From NCBI GenBank assembly GCA_008711295.1, contig VUYV01000042.1:879662-943661 (forward strand): a stretch of DNA of 64,000 nt, written 5' to 3'. Numbering within the stretch: position 1 is the stretch's first letter; each line of letters opens with the position of its first letter. Of this stretch, positions 24,515 through 37,900 are shown piece after piece. Position numbers and translations under genes: made by a program. Source of the stretch: Anarhynchus alexandrinus (Eukaryota > Chordata > Aves > Charadriiformes > Charadriidae). The notes beneath the pieces are model-generated. The model was not told the origin of the DNA, did not search any database, and saw only the letters and a list, made by a program, of their open reading frames with translations.

Positions 24515-25045
24515 TTACCTCTTGCAAGAGGGTCTGCTAAAATTTCTGTTGCCAATTTTCTTGTAGGCCCCCTTTAAGGACTGAAAGCCTGCAATAAGGT
24601 CTCCCCATAGCCTTCTCTTCTCCAGGCTGAACAACCCCAACTCTCTCAGCCTGTCCTCATAGGAGAGGTGCTCCAGCCCTCTGATCATTTTCATGGTCCT
24701 CCTCTGGACCTGCTCCAACAGGTCCATGTCTTTCTTGTGCTGAGAGCTCCAGAGCTGGATGCAGTACCCCAGGTGGGGTCTCACCAGAGTGGAGTAGAAG
24801 GACAGAATCACCTCCCTCGACCTGCTGGCCACGCTTCTTTTGATGCAGCCCAGGATATGGTTGACTTTCTGTGCTGTGAGCGCACATTGTCTGCTCATGT
24901 TGAGCTTTTTGTCCACTAGTACCTCCAACTCCTTCTTGGCAGGGCTGCTCTCAATCCCTTCATCCCCCAGCCTGTGTTTACACCAGTGGTTGCCCCAGCC
25001 CAGGTGCAGGACCCTGAACTTGACCTTGTTGAACCTCATGAGAAA
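24515..25045 (-). pseudogene. CR1 ORF2 C-terminal remnant, long open frame
   Basis: One frame stays open on the minus strand through the CR1 part and a little beyond it (to 25099). It reads [19 protein letters not shown], then [40 protein letters not shown] and [19 protein letters not shown]. It breaks near 24515. The last part, with the RLDLRKKFFTVRVVRHWYRF block, continues in another frame at 24555-24349. The catalytic domain is absent, so no function is expected. Confidence 0.8.
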
Positions 25046-25805
25046 GTGGATAGTTCTCTCTTGAACTTGCATCTTGAGTTGGTTTATCCCATAAGACAAT
25101 TGAAAAGGAGAGAAAGGATAGGAGTAAACAATTAAAAGAGAGAGAAGATAAGAACTAGTTAAGCTGTTCTACCACCAAGAAAAATGTTTGTGGTATCATG
25201 GCCTTAAACATCTTAAGCATGATGGAGCTTACAATGCAAGTGAAGGTTGCAATGAAAACGTTTTTTGCCAAATAAAGTGGAATTCACAAGTTCATACAGA
25301 ACTTAACTTAATTCCTCAATATCTCACAGCTGTTATTTGTTCTTTAAAATGTAATAATGCCCTCAACTCCAAGAGCAACTATACAGTAGAGAACAGTAGA
25401 CAATCTGGAAACAACGATTTTAGCTAGACACGTGTAAAGAGTAGCTGTCAAAGGACAGTATTTATAAACATTTTCAATAATTTTATAGCTATCTACACAG
25501 GTTAATTCCTTTATGCTTTGGTCAGGCAATAAAAATTGCATCTTCACTTTTTATTCATTCACCAGCAGCAGACCTCTGTTCAGAGCTAAAAAACCTATTA
25601 GGAACTATGGTGCAGGGGATAAAGCTACTAACATGTATTAATGAAATGGATGTGCCACTTATTTTTCAGTGTAGTGATGAAGAAGTACTCATACAGTCTT
25701 TGATCTTGAAACTTACATTTTAAAAGTTAAGACTCATTATAAGTCAATATATTTCCATGGTGAGACACCAACTTTATTAATTTGATCATGGTAAACCGTA
25801 TCATC
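25046..25805. other. Unannotated spacer
   Basis: AT-rich DNA with no gene or recognised repeat. Confidence 0.45.
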
Positions 25806-25965
25806 ATAATAACACTTTAATAGCATTTTTCATCAAATTATCTCAAAGCGCTTTAAAACTGTTAATTAATTAGGACTCCTTTGCAATATTTATGATGTAA
25901 GTTTTATACCCATTTTACACATACGTAAGCAAAATAACTGTGCATTTCAAATAGCAGGCTCAAGG
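25806..25965 (-). mobile_element. Very old MIR/L2-like SINE relic
   Basis: The plus strand shows the word order atagcattttt, tctcaaagcgctttaaaa, attaattaggactcct and tatacccattttacacat, followed by a diverged tail with caggctcaagg. This is the order seen in the reverse complement of MIR-type core SINEs and L2-related 3' ends (caaagcgcttta ... ccccattttacagat). The match is by eye and strongly diverged. If correct, it is among the oldest insertions in the window. Confidence 0.5.
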
Positions 25966-28900
25966 CTTTTATTTTCCAAAAACAAAGAAGAAAAAAATTA
26001 CATTTGCTACTCTCAGGAATTATATAATTCCGAGAATATCCTGGTCCTGAGAGTGACAACTATCCTTATTTTTTATTACAGCTGAGGTTTCCTGGCCTTT
26101 TCTAGGTAGTGTTTTAAAGTTCTGGAATATAGCCTTTGTGTATTTGCACTCTACAAAACATGTCAGTAGACTACTAAGTAAGCAATCTTAAAAAAAATTA
26201 GTCTCAGAGATTTGAATTATTCTTGTTTCTTCCATAGCTCAAAGCTAGGAACTTGCAAACATGCAATAAAAATGCTGAAAAGCAAAAAACCTTGACATAA
26301 AAAAGAAAAATGAAGATGTACTAGAAAGCAGATGGTTATATGAACAACTAAATGAATTCTATATAAGAAAAACAAATGAAACGAGGGGAATTGAAGAGAA
26401 GGTCCAAGATATGCGCGATGCAGACAAAGAAACCATACCTTGAAATAACTTTGGAAATCGTAAATGAGTTTTAAATCTTACTGTTTGTCCTCTTATCACA
26501 TCTTTTTCTTCTTAAAATGTCTTTAAATTATGTAAGCAAGCAGATCCATTTCAAACCATCTTTATGAGTCATTATTAAATATGTTATCTCTGTTCCATAC
26601 AGAAACCTGGTGATGGAGTATAAATACCTGGTAGTAATCATGACATTAGAAATCCTCCTCACACTTGTCCACTTACGTCATTTCTGGATACCAAGTATGA
26701 CGCCTCACATAGTGACTGTGTAGTGTACCAAATTTCATTACAAACCATTAATGAATTAACTTGGATATAATAAAGACAGGAATAGAAGAAATGCTTCTTT
26801 TACATAAAGTATAACTGAACTCTGCAAGACATGGTCCTGTACTTTAGAGAGATAAAAAAATAGAGATGGAATCAAAAAGAACTAGAAAAATTCATGAAGT
26901 TTGGATCACTATTGACTGTAAAGATTAATTGCTCAGTTGTGACTTCTTGCTCTATAAATCCCCTTCTAAATTGACAGCAGCAGGAGACTGGAATTCTTCT
27001 TTTATACTCGTTCAAATCTCTGTAGAACAAGTAAATTTTCTTATATTTTCCAAATAAAGTACAGAAGGAGAACTAGGCATCTCAGAATGGAGTACATAAA
27101 ATCATCATGAGGTCCAGCACTCGAAATTCCCTCGTACCTACATTCTGTAGTAGAGATGTACTTTTCACTTATACACTCTCTATATGTACCTCTTTGTCTG
27201 CCATTTTTCTGGCCCCACGGCTTGCCCTTCTGACTGCATGGTGGCTCTGATTCAAAAGAAGTTCATGTTGTTAGCATACCCTTAGCATACCTGCTGCTTA
27301 GAGCAACTTTCTTGGGAGACACGTTTAAATAAAACATGATGAGGGGAAAGAAACGAGGGAACTTGGTTTAGGGGCAAGGGATCTAAATAACAAACCATTA
27401 AACAAAAGATGGTCATTATTACTACCATCAACACTGTCTGAAGGATTTGACCTGCTGTTTACCTAAAGAAGAACCTCAATGACCATCATGCAGGAGACCA
27501 GTGAGTGGTTGTCTCCCCAGTATTAACATTTGTAAACACACAATTAATAACTTTAGTTGCTCCATATGTCATCCAGGACAAGCAGGGACATGCCTGAATT
27601 ACAAAGTCTGCATACGGGACTATGTTCTAGCAATACACAATTCTTCAGACATAATTTAATCACTCCCTGGGGCTTAGCTATATTTTTAGGTGCTTAAACA
27701 CAAATTTACTTATGGCAACAGGAATGATTGCAACCTCTAGAGGCGTGCATGTGTGCTATAATGAGGACATAAAAATCTAATTTGTCTCTTTCTAAGGTAT
27801 CTATTTTGCATCCACCTCTGTTCTCAAAAAGAAAGCAATGCCATATATTTGAGACTGAGGTTAAAAAAATATATGGGATATGTTCATCCTAATTTCCACT
27901 TGTTCTTATATTTCATTTTCTTTCAATACCACCGAAAATATAGAGGACTAACTGCCCTAGAAGAGAACAAAGTGGGTTCATTTCTGGGAATTTAACAGCA
28001 CATCAAGGGCAATATAAACAAAAATGGCACAAGTTAGTGTTTCACAAAGTCTCTTTGTGTATGTGTTTCTCAATTCCCAAGAAATTTCTGTCTCCTCACA
28101 GAGCATTGCAATGCACTTGTTGCAAAATAACAACAATTTGCTTAGCATGAATGTCTGCATCACAGACTCCAGAAATAGCTTATTTGTTCATTTACTGAGG
28201 ACTCCTGTTGTATTACTGAAGCAGTTGGCCTCAGGTAAAAGGGAGAGTCAGACTGGTGAAATCAGTACGTGATTTCAGTTATAGTAAAATTTGCAGAAAA
28301 CTTCAAAATCAGACATTTTATAAGACTTCTATAACATGAACCTGTGCTATTCACATTCATGCAGGTATGTTTCAATCCCGATATTTGAAAAATCTGTATT
28401 TTTTTATAATGTGTTTGAATGTTCCCTGTGATGCAACTCAGAACATGGTCAGATGTGAGCAGTGCTGAAGGCATCTCTACCCAAGCAAATCCTTCGCTGA
28501 CCATATCACAGAGGCTTGCTCTGCACTGCTCCATATGCATACTTCAAGTTTCCCTATGAGTAATATGCAAAATTTTTGCCTCTCTACACCTTTAAAGACA
28601 ACTAGAAAATAAACAACAAAAACCAGCTATGTTTTGATAATTTTCTTCTTTTCTTGCTTTTTTTTAGACCACTAGGTGATGGCCTGAAAACTAAAGCAAT
28701 CTTCTTGCTCTGCTGCTTCCACCGTCACACAATTTATTTTACTGCTAGTATTGTATTTTGAAGAGAAAGATTTTTAATGCTCCATTACTAAGTTTCCAAC
28801 ATTAAAGGGGAAGATTCAAAAGTCTGATGTTTGTGAAGCACTCTAAACACTCTGGAAAATACTTGGCTCGGCTTCTATACACCTTTGTTTAGAGCTTTGT

Positions 28901-31900
28901 CAAACGGGTCTGGAAAACAAATTAACATTCAAAAAGTTTCCCTGAGGACAACTAAAAGAGTAGTTCCTGGGTATTATAAAAGAACTGCCCAGGTTTCTTA
29001 GACAAGAACTGAAAAACGGTCTTGCTAAATAATTCTAGCAGAGCTGAAAAGTTGACCAAGCTTCCTCAGGATCAACTTATTAGTCAATGCTGGAAACGTA
29101 GTCTTTTTCTCTCTTCTGCAATAGCCATTAGGGATGTATTACTCAAACTGCATTTTCCTTTTCCTTTGAGAAAAACAGGTGAACCACAATCTTTGAATTA
29201 AGCATAACATTAGCAAGAAAATACTTATACCTTAATGAGAGAGGCAGGCAACTCAGCCAAGTAATGGTGTTAACTGTGCTGCAGCTTCATAATAATCCCT
29301 CACCCTCATATGTATAAGTGGAAACCAGGACTGTATAAGAGTTAAAAACAAAGCAAAGGGTTTTCAGGCTAGTAAAAGCCTGAATGTGATCAATCTGTTT
29401 CAACATGCTGGAGACTGAACGCAAATTTTGAAGGATGAAATTAGCTGATAAATGACAAAAAAGATTAGTCTGAAATATTTACTATCTGTGGTGCTAACAG
29501 TCATTCCATCTATATTAATTGGCACAGCCTCTTCTGTGCCAGATGGTCTATTGCAGTTAGTGAACATTACCCTCGTGGATTTATCTAAATTATGTATTTG
29601 AGCTTTGGATGAGAGCATTTTACTTTTTTTACTAGTTGCGCACTGAGAATTATGTTTGTCCTCTTAATGCTATTATTGCATACAGGTAATAATATTTCAT
29701 CAATAAATATGCATATAAAGGTCTTGCTGGATTATAAGAAAAGACAGATAGATATGATGGATTTTTTGGAAAATGACTCTAAAAACTAGTGTCCTTATAA
29801 TGCCAATGTTTACCTCAGCTTTCAAAAAGAAATTCTGATGGCCTGTTGCTAAGACAGTGGACCTATTACCAGAGGTGAAAGTCACCCATAAGTTTACCGT
29901 CTTCCCAGATCTAAGTATTTTGGGGAAGACCCTGGCTAAAATACTGCTATCATGTTTTGGCCTAATGCCAGTACAGGTGTTATAAGTTCCCCTCCACTAC
30001 ATGTTGATTGTCTGAAGGTAAGCTGCTCCAGGGCTGACCTCATCCCCCAAGCACAGTGGTATGGCAGCTCAGGCCCCTGACTGACTCCAGAGTCATCACA
30101 CCATGCCACTCATACCAAAAGCAAGTGCCTTTGAAGAGAGGTGGAAAAGAAGGGACTCTCTAAGTCCACAAGAACAGCTGGCAGGGAAGAAGGCTGAATG
30201 CATTGCCACAAGGGCGGTTGCTACTCAAAGGGCTGAGACATCCCTAAAGTCCAGGTTTTCAGTCAGTTATCTGATAGCAGCCATATGGGAGTTGATAGTT
30301 TGCTAACTTTTTAATGGTCTCATTAAAAAAAAAAAAGTCAGTTTACTTGCTATTATATAGCTAAAAGCTTCCAACACAGACTTTTTATTAATCAGAACAT
30401 AAGAACATGGCACAGTATGTGTGAGATAAGGAGATCAAGGGCTGGAAGCTCTGTGTAGCTTAAAGAGTGTGATAAAAGGTGGGATCATCTGTTCTACATA
30501 CATACATAGACTCAAAGGATATACTGGGGAGTATAAAAAGAGACAGTCATGTTGGAAGTAAAGGGATGAGAAACTAAAAAGAGGGAGGGAGGTGGATGGG
30601 AAGCAAGACAGAGAGCAGGATACCTCCTGCCAAAGGAACTGCAGTCATCGCAAACAAGAAGATAAGTGCAAAATGAAAAAAAAAAAAAATGCTGTTTGTA
30701 TGAGCAAAGTAAAAGAAAGACGACAGAAAAAAAGGAAAAACAGAGTGGGAAGAGATGATATAGGCGTACACAGAATGGGAAAGGGATGGAAGATTTAAAG
30801 CTGCAGGGGAAACAAGTAAAGGAATGGCAAAGGTGTTTGTAGTTGGTGCTTCTTTTTGCTCAAAATATTTTTTCTCTGGTTTAGAAAAAGATAACGCCAG
30901 AAGGCCAAAATCATCAGCCAAGTTGTCTAGCAAGAATTGTCCTTTGGAAGGAATATCAAATCTTGGCAATTAGACCTTGACCAGAGCTTTCTCTTCTGCA
31001 GGCGAACAGACTGTGGAGACATTCAGTATTGTCCAGTCCATTTTTATCTAAAATAAATCATTTACATTTTGGAGACACTAACAAAGCTTGCAGGAAAAGA
31101 TTTTCACTGCTTTTCCTACAGACAGCTCTGTGATTACAATTTCAGTGGGGGTTATTGTGAATATTTAAATAAAAGAGTCATTGAATAGCTACAACTTGCT
31201 GCTTTCTACCCTGGCTTACTCTTACCTCAGAACATTCATCTGCTGCGATAAGTGACTTAGGCTGGAAGGAGGTCAGCAAAGGCAAGAAATGTGAATGAAC
31301 ATTAACTGCCTACTAAACAAAGTGATGATTCATGAATAAAAAACAGGCACGATTTTAAAGGTCACTAGACCCAGTTAAACTGCATGTCTAACTCCTGTGT
31401 ATCTGGCACACACAATATGCAGAACTGCCATAGGGCAATTACTTGGGTATTCATCAGCATGAATAATTCTGGTCTCGTTCAGCACATAGCCATACTAAAT
31501 TACATAAAGAAAATGACGTATAGTCTCAGATCCATAGTCAGTTGTTTTATTACGCAACTTCCACCTCTTACAGAAATTCTGGCACTCTCTATACCTTTTA
31601 ACCCTCTTAGGAGATATGAACTATTTCTAGAACCAAGCTCGGAAAAAATTCACCTTTGCAGCCTGGGGCTTAGGGAAGGCTCTCTTTTCTGGCAAAGGCA
31701 TAGGTTTGTAATTTTACAGGATGCACTCATAGGTCACTTTGGATGGCTTTCAGCCTGGTGCATTAAGATGATTTTAGCATTTTATTCAGTAATGCTTTGT
31801 TATTTTAATTGAGATATTAATTTCTTTTTCTTTTTCTTTTTTTTTTTCTTTATTGCTGCTTTTATCTGTGGCACTTAGAATGCCAAGGCAGATCGCCTCA

Positions 31901-32560
31901 AGAAAAATAAAAGGCATTATTATATTCTGTCTCTCTCCAACATTTGTGCTTTCAACACATAATAAATATTCAGATGTGTTTGCTGTCATTAGCTAGAATG
32001 GGAAGACTGTCACTGAGTAAAGGAAGACCTATTTAGTAACAGCAGGGCCAGGCTTCCTTTAATATTATGGAGCTAAGCAACCCGATATTTCATCAAGGTC
32101 TTTCTTTAACAAAAGCCTGACCACCCTGGGGGAGGGGTGTTTTTCTGTGTATGCTACTGGGATCTTTCCTCAGGATCCTTCCCAGAACTCTTGAACACAA
32201 TATGCACTTGACATTCATCTTTTCATTTTGTAGAGTATTACCTGTTAATAGGTCATATACACCTCCTGGAAATCATCCTTTGGTTTTGGATAAATAAAAT
32301 GGATGGGGGCAGCCAAGGTTGCATCCAAGGCAGGGTGGTTATTCGCGCTGTACTCCCCTTCTCATCTGCTGGTAAGATTACAATCCTTCTTCCTTAAATA
32401 AAGAAGGAGAAGACACACTTACAGTGGGCTCAGAAAAAATACTTGAGGGCTTTCGAACCATGATAGTGTATTATGACTTGCTTTAGTTTTGTTCCTTTGT
32501 TTGGGGAGGCAATGTGGGCCACAGGCATCCCAGAACCAAGTGTTAGGTTGCTGGTTTACT
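25966..32560. other. About 6.6 kb without recognised genes
   Basis: AT-rich DNA with simple-sequence patches: an A-run at 30676-30689 and a C/T-rich run at 31822-31853. Frames such as 31384-31812 (142 codons, plus) and 30574-30969 (131 codons, minus) have no recognisable domain. The latter is driven by the purine-rich stretch around 30560-30780. Confidence 0.4.
31822..31853 (+). repeat. Polypyrimidine tract
   Basis: Repeats of tttctttttc with an uninterrupted T-run form a pure C/T stretch of about 30 bp. Simple sequence. Confidence 0.75.
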
Positions 32561-32564
32561 GGAT

Positions 32565-32665
32565 GAGTCATTCTCTCTTTCACTAGCCTCACCTGTAAAA
32601 TGCAGATTTTGGTCAGAGTAACTGCTGTTTGAAAAAGTATCTTAAAGGGCTTTGCAAAGAAAATT
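32565..32665 (+). mobile_element. Possible MIR-like relic
   Basis: The order gagtcattctctctttcac, tagcctcacctgtaaaatgc and agggctttgcaaag resembles the core of a MIR-type SINE in sense orientation (cctcatctgtaaaatggg ... aaagcgctt). Only about 100 bp can be followed and it is highly diverged. Confidence 0.35.
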
Positions 32666-33744
32666 ACATATCAATCTATGTTAGGAATTTGTAAGGCTCA
32701 AAAATTATGCAGATACATTCCAAGTGAGTGGTACTGTTTTTGCTAAATTTCACAGTTATTTTTAAATGTTATTTCTTTTGTTTTTTCTTAATCCATGTAT
32801 ATGAAATATTTTATGTTGCAAATCAATTACAATTTAAAGAAATTAAATATTTTAAAATGTTAACATAGTTTCTTAGTAACTAGATATCATTCAATTATCA
32901 TCCTTGAAAAATCTTTAATACTTCACAATCAGTGCTGGATTGTCTTTTCTTGAAAAAATATGATTCATATTTTTCTTTTGTATTCTGATTACCACTGCTA
33001 GTTCAAGAAGGAAAGAGGGTCAAATTAATGCCTATAATTTTATTGCACATGCAGCTTAATTTAGCATCAAGCTCATAATCAAAAGCAAGGCTGTAAATTG
33101 AAGTAGCAAGATTTAAATGTAGTACATATTTTTGTCCATGATTTCACTGATCTAAAAATGAAGCAAATTGTATATTTACAGAAAAATACCAAAATAAAAC
33201 TTATTCATCCTCCCCCACCCCCATCCCCCTCAATTCTTTTATCTTTTCTTCCCCTCTTCACCTGGCAAAATTCCTTTAGGATACAAGATACTCTGCTGCA
33301 TATATTTCTCTTGCCAGAGAGAGAGTGAAGAAAAAAATATGTGACAGATGTTAGTCACATTGCTTAATGTACTAATGGAACACATTCAGAAACTATGGCG
33401 ATGAACATGATATAAATAATCTACACAGAAGAGAATCCTGAAACCTTCCTCTGAGAAAATGTTCATTAATTTCAATTAGACTTTTACCTGCGTAATGATT
33501 AATATGGGCTGATACCCAGATTATAGATATTTTTAGTCTATTTTTAAATAAGCATAATACCATCATTATGTTGTTCCTAAACTTTGCTCCCAAAAGCTTT
33601 CTACTTATTTTCTTTTAAAAAAGTGAATTTATTAAGCAAAATGTACATGATAAATGGCAGCATCACAGGTAATAAAAGCCCTGGAAGTGATATTAGCCAA
33701 CAGCTAAATTAACAGGCAAAATGCTTCTTATCAATTCATACTAC

Positions 33745-34995
33745 CTGTTGGCCAGAACGTGGTCAGCGCAGTGGAATGGCTGTACTAGGTAAAACCGAAA
33801 GGGCCATCCAGCTGAGGAACATCTCTCTGCTGAGTCTGGAAATACAGTGGAAGATATGGTGAGGAAAAAAAGTGTCTGTTCTCCCTCTACTCCTGAATTT
33901 ATGGATCTGTTTTATCTTTCTCCTAAGTTGTCTATTCTCTAGATAGAAGAGTCTTAGCTCACCCTATATGCCTCAGTTTCATTCCATTTGGAAATAAATC
34001 CACATCTTTAACAATTGTTGTTGTTTTAATAATTTTGCTAATAATTTCCAATTCTACTATATCCTTTTGGACATGGGAGGACAATGGGACAGGGGCCAGA
34101 ACTGCACAATTTTAAAGGTGATTCATGAATTATTCAACTAAGCAGTATCTTGTTCTTTGTTATGTTATATTTTTTTCCTAACAGTTACTAACATTTGATT
34201 TGCTTTTTTTTTGTCTGCTATTGAGCATAGGACTGACATTTTCGTGGAACTAACTCTCATTATCTCAAAATCTTTCTTTTGAGTGATATCGCTTAGCTTG
34301 GAGCTCATCATTTTACATGTGAATTTGTGGGTTTTTTCCCTAGTGCATCACTTTACATTTTTCTGCACTGCATTTCATCTGCCATTTTATTGCCCAATCA
34401 GCCTCATAAGTTTCTGCAGCAATTCTTCACAGTCAGTCTGCATTTTTCATATTCTGAATAATTCAGTATTAACAGCAAACTTTCCCAGCTCCTTACAAAA
34501 AGCCTGTTCCAGGACTTTCATGAAGACATTGAAAAGCAAAAGTCCCATCTAAGCCCCCTGTAAAATTCCCTGGTGACTTCTCTGCTTGACAAGAATTAGT
34601 GTTTTACTCCTTTTCTCTCCTTTCTATCTCTTAATCAGATACTTTTATCCATGGAAGGTTTCCCAGCTCTGAAATGATCCATGACTGCTAATTTTGTTTA
34701 AAAGGTTTGAGAGATGGCCATTGTCAAAAGTCTTCTGGAAAAACAAATAGGCTATATCAACTAAATCATCCTTATTTTCATGTTTGGTGACTTTGTCAAA
34801 AAAACACCAAAACATCTACATGACAGAAGTTCCCTCTACAGAAGGCATGCTGATCTTTCCAAGTAACTTGTATTTATCCAGGTGTCTACTAATTCTGCTA
34901 TACATTTTGACTATTAGTTTACCTAATATGGAAGTCAGACTTAGAGAATCTAGCTACCCCAATCTCCCCAGAAAGCCTCTGATATACCATCTGCT
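33745..34995 (-). mobile_element. Ancient L3-like CR1 relic, about 1.25 kb
   Basis: The plus strand resembles the reverse complement of an ancient CR1/L3-type LINE of the kind abundant in turtles and crocodilians. The 3' end is at ggaatggctgtactaggtaa followed by ccgaaagggccatccagc. Further in are gcatcactttacatttttct, cattttattgcccaatcag, cagcaaactttcccagctcc, ttcatgaagacattgaaaag, gactttgtcaaaaaaacacc and catgctgatctttccaag. These fall in the order expected of the LINE reverse-transcriptase region read backwards (the DFSKAFD and SQHGF neighbourhoods). No frame is open. It predates the avian CR1 copies. The left and right edges are approximate. Confidence 0.75.
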
Positions 34996-37900
34996 GTGGC
35001 TGCAGTGACATGCTGAAAGATTTCAAAGAATGTGTAGGAAATTCTGACTACATTTTAAAATTAAGACTCCAGGCATTTTCCTGCTTGAGGTGAAATTTAA
35101 ATATTTATAGATAGAAATGCAGTAATAGGAATAACTCACCGAATATTTTGATCAGTATGTAAATTGCAAAAGATTATTGATATCATGACATCTTGATTCT
35201 GAACCGTTTTTGAAAGAAAATGACCATGATTACTTTATTTTGTGCTACTCCCACATCCCATATGCTCTCTGCTTACAGTACTTAATGCACAAGCCAGAGC
35301 ACACCTATAGGATTTGTTGTTAAAAGTTTATAGATACTGTGATTATGAAGGCTACGAAACAGGTATCTGGACACTTTGCTAAAATGAAATAATCTCTGGA
35401 GAGGTACTGGAGCAGGATTTCAAGGCTGAGTGTGTGCAGTCTTAAACATCTAAGCAGCTGGCAAGAGCTTTCACTCTGTCGTTGAAAATCATATTAGGTG
35501 CTTATGAGCTATTTTAGATCCTTCTCCAACATCCTTTGGTTTCAGAGTGGGAAGAGAAAACCATGTTCTGCATTCCACCCCAGCATTATACTCTTGTTAA
35601 GATACTATGATCAGACTGTGATAGACCACCTATTTCCACTTAGAAGACACCGTCTGAATGCTAAATTTCATGTAAATTCTCAGAAACATCTATTTTTCTA
35701 TTACTAGCAGGGGAAAGAGATGTATGACATAGAAAGATCCCATTCACACAGATTTTTCTTTTTGTAAGAATTCCTGTTGAGTGTGCTGACATCTTGTGGC
35801 TGGATATTTGAAATGTGCCATATGTGAGTCGAGGTGAGGTAATTACTGCACGGCATGCTGGGATAGTCAGCTCTTCTTGGAGACTTCAGTCAAAGGCCCC
35901 ACGTTGAGGAACATCTTGAATTTTACTACACAGCATTGACTCTTTTTCTTCTTCCTGGGTTGAAATCCTTTTTTCACCTCAAACCTCATAATTCTGGGGA
36001 CAAAATGAGCACTGTCATGTACATTTATTTCCTTCAAGTCACATTAAATCTCTGTACCTGAGACACAGTCCAGAACTGTGTGATAGTAATTGCAAGAACA
36101 GTGGCATGTGTTTGCCAGAGTGAACTGCTCTTCTTTGACTGGTTCTTGGCTTTCTTTTGTGGCCAGATGTTAGCAGAAGGAGGGAATGTTGCTCTGTTTT
36201 TTCCCCAGTAAACAGGATGGAGGGCTGCACTCTGGTTCTTGCTATTTTGTGGTTTTTTTTCTCTTTCTAAAAAACAAATCCCCCACAAACCCTTCTTGTC
36301 TCATCCTTTTACAGTCTAGAGATGACTTTTGTCATTGGTGTCTTCTGGCTATTCTTTTTTTTGCACACTCCTCCTCTTTTGTGTCTGTAGTGTCCTTTCC
36401 ACTCTTCCCATTTTTGAAAACCTGTCTTCTTTCTTGTCTTCTTTTTCTAATTTTTTTTTTCACCTTTGTTCAAACTCATTCAGCAGAGATTTTGTTGTGC
36501 CTGTCTGCAGCACAGCAGCTGATTCCACAATAAAATTTTTCGGCTTTGATACCATCATCCTGCTGTGAGTGAAAAGGTGAGGAGCAGAGCCTATGTGTGA
36601 AGTTCAAGGGAACCTAATAAAGCTTCTCAGGGTTACTGTGAAGATCATTTCCATGCTGAAGGCCCAGCAGACAGGAGGACTGCAGGTGCCTACAACAGAG
36701 AAACTTGCAGCAGGTAATGCAGAATTGGCAGCTCTTTTGGGGTTAATGATCCTTCTGAGGACAAGGGGAGAGGTTCTGTGGGTAGCTGCTGCCTCAGGCA
36801 TAAGGACTGGCATCCACTGTGCTCAGTGTGAGAGTTAGACACAGTAAGGGAGGCTCTATGTATACAATCTGTCTCCCTCTGTTTATGTTCATGATTCATC
36901 TGTGCCTACATACTCTTATGAACAGTATGCTGCACTATGTTACTAAACATGAAACTGTACATAGCTTCTGGGATTTGTATATATGTCTCATGAGAAGGGT
37001 TGCAGTGAAATCCTGCCCATATGGTGGGTCAGCATGCATTAGTCTCCATTTTTCTGATGAGCCTGTTCTGAAGAACCATTCAGAGAATTTATCTAGCCAG
37101 CACTACAGGAAATTTCCAAGCAGGAGAGGATATATACACATATGTTTCATAAAGATTTGATTAAGTTTTCAAAAAGGTGATATATCAGAAACTAGAAGAA
37201 AAGCAGTATGATCAAAGTACGCTGTAGGTTCAGCATATTCTCAGTACAAGTGGAAAGCTTACAGATATCAACTTATAAACGGTATTCATTACAGATAATG
37301 GAAATGGAAGAGAATTTAGTGATCTGAGAATGTTAATCTTTTTAGGCAATAATGAATTATTATGACTAAAAAGAAGAAAAATCTTAATGCCTTCAGGAGA
37401 TTTTCCAACACAAATCCAGTAGTTACAATGTCAGAAGTTATTCAAGGAAATTAAGAGATCAAGATTTTTGTGAGATCAACACAATAATGACAAAGTGGGC
37501 CTTGGAATAAATGTACGCATCCCAGCAAAATTGTTACAACTCTTGAGACGCTAAACTTGGGTGCTTGCATTGCTGATTGAATGTATGATTAAGAACAAAC
37601 CTGTGTAATAGGAAAATACAGTCAAGTGAGAGGCAGATAGAAAATCCAGTCCTGATCAGTTCCCTTGAATTGTTCTCTACAATAAATACTATTCTTTTTT
37701 TTCCCGGACTTTGTGATTAAGAACAAATTTGAAAATAAAGTTGTTTTTTTTTTTATTTTGTATCTGTATGTCTGTCAGGAGATTTAGTTTGCGTCCCTGA
37801 ATAATCACAAACAAATGTTATTCTCATTTCAAGGACTTTCCCAAGACCCATAAATAAACTAAATTCCTTTAAAGATCATTTAATAAGGCTCATGTGGGAT

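Larger units (their letters stand above)
24235..25045 (-). mobile_element. CR1 LINE 3' fragment, antisense
   Basis: After the octamer tail the plus strand reads gtcatctagtccaacctccc, then gttgctcagagccccctcc, followed by the reverse complement of the ORF2 C-terminus. CR1 similarity stops near gttgaacctcatgaga at about 25045, where unrelated AT-rich DNA begins. About 810 bp, 5'-truncated. Its reading frame is less damaged than those of most copies here, which suggests a younger insertion. Confidence 0.93.

Noticed and set aside
30403..30430. Word cataagaacatggcacagta as an L3-type 3' end
   Set aside because: Only a handful of bases agree and no further element sequence follows in either direction.
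33211..33229. C-rich tract as a G-quadruplex on the minus strand
   Set aside because: Only three runs of five C are present, with no fourth run of at least three, so it fails the usual four-run rule.
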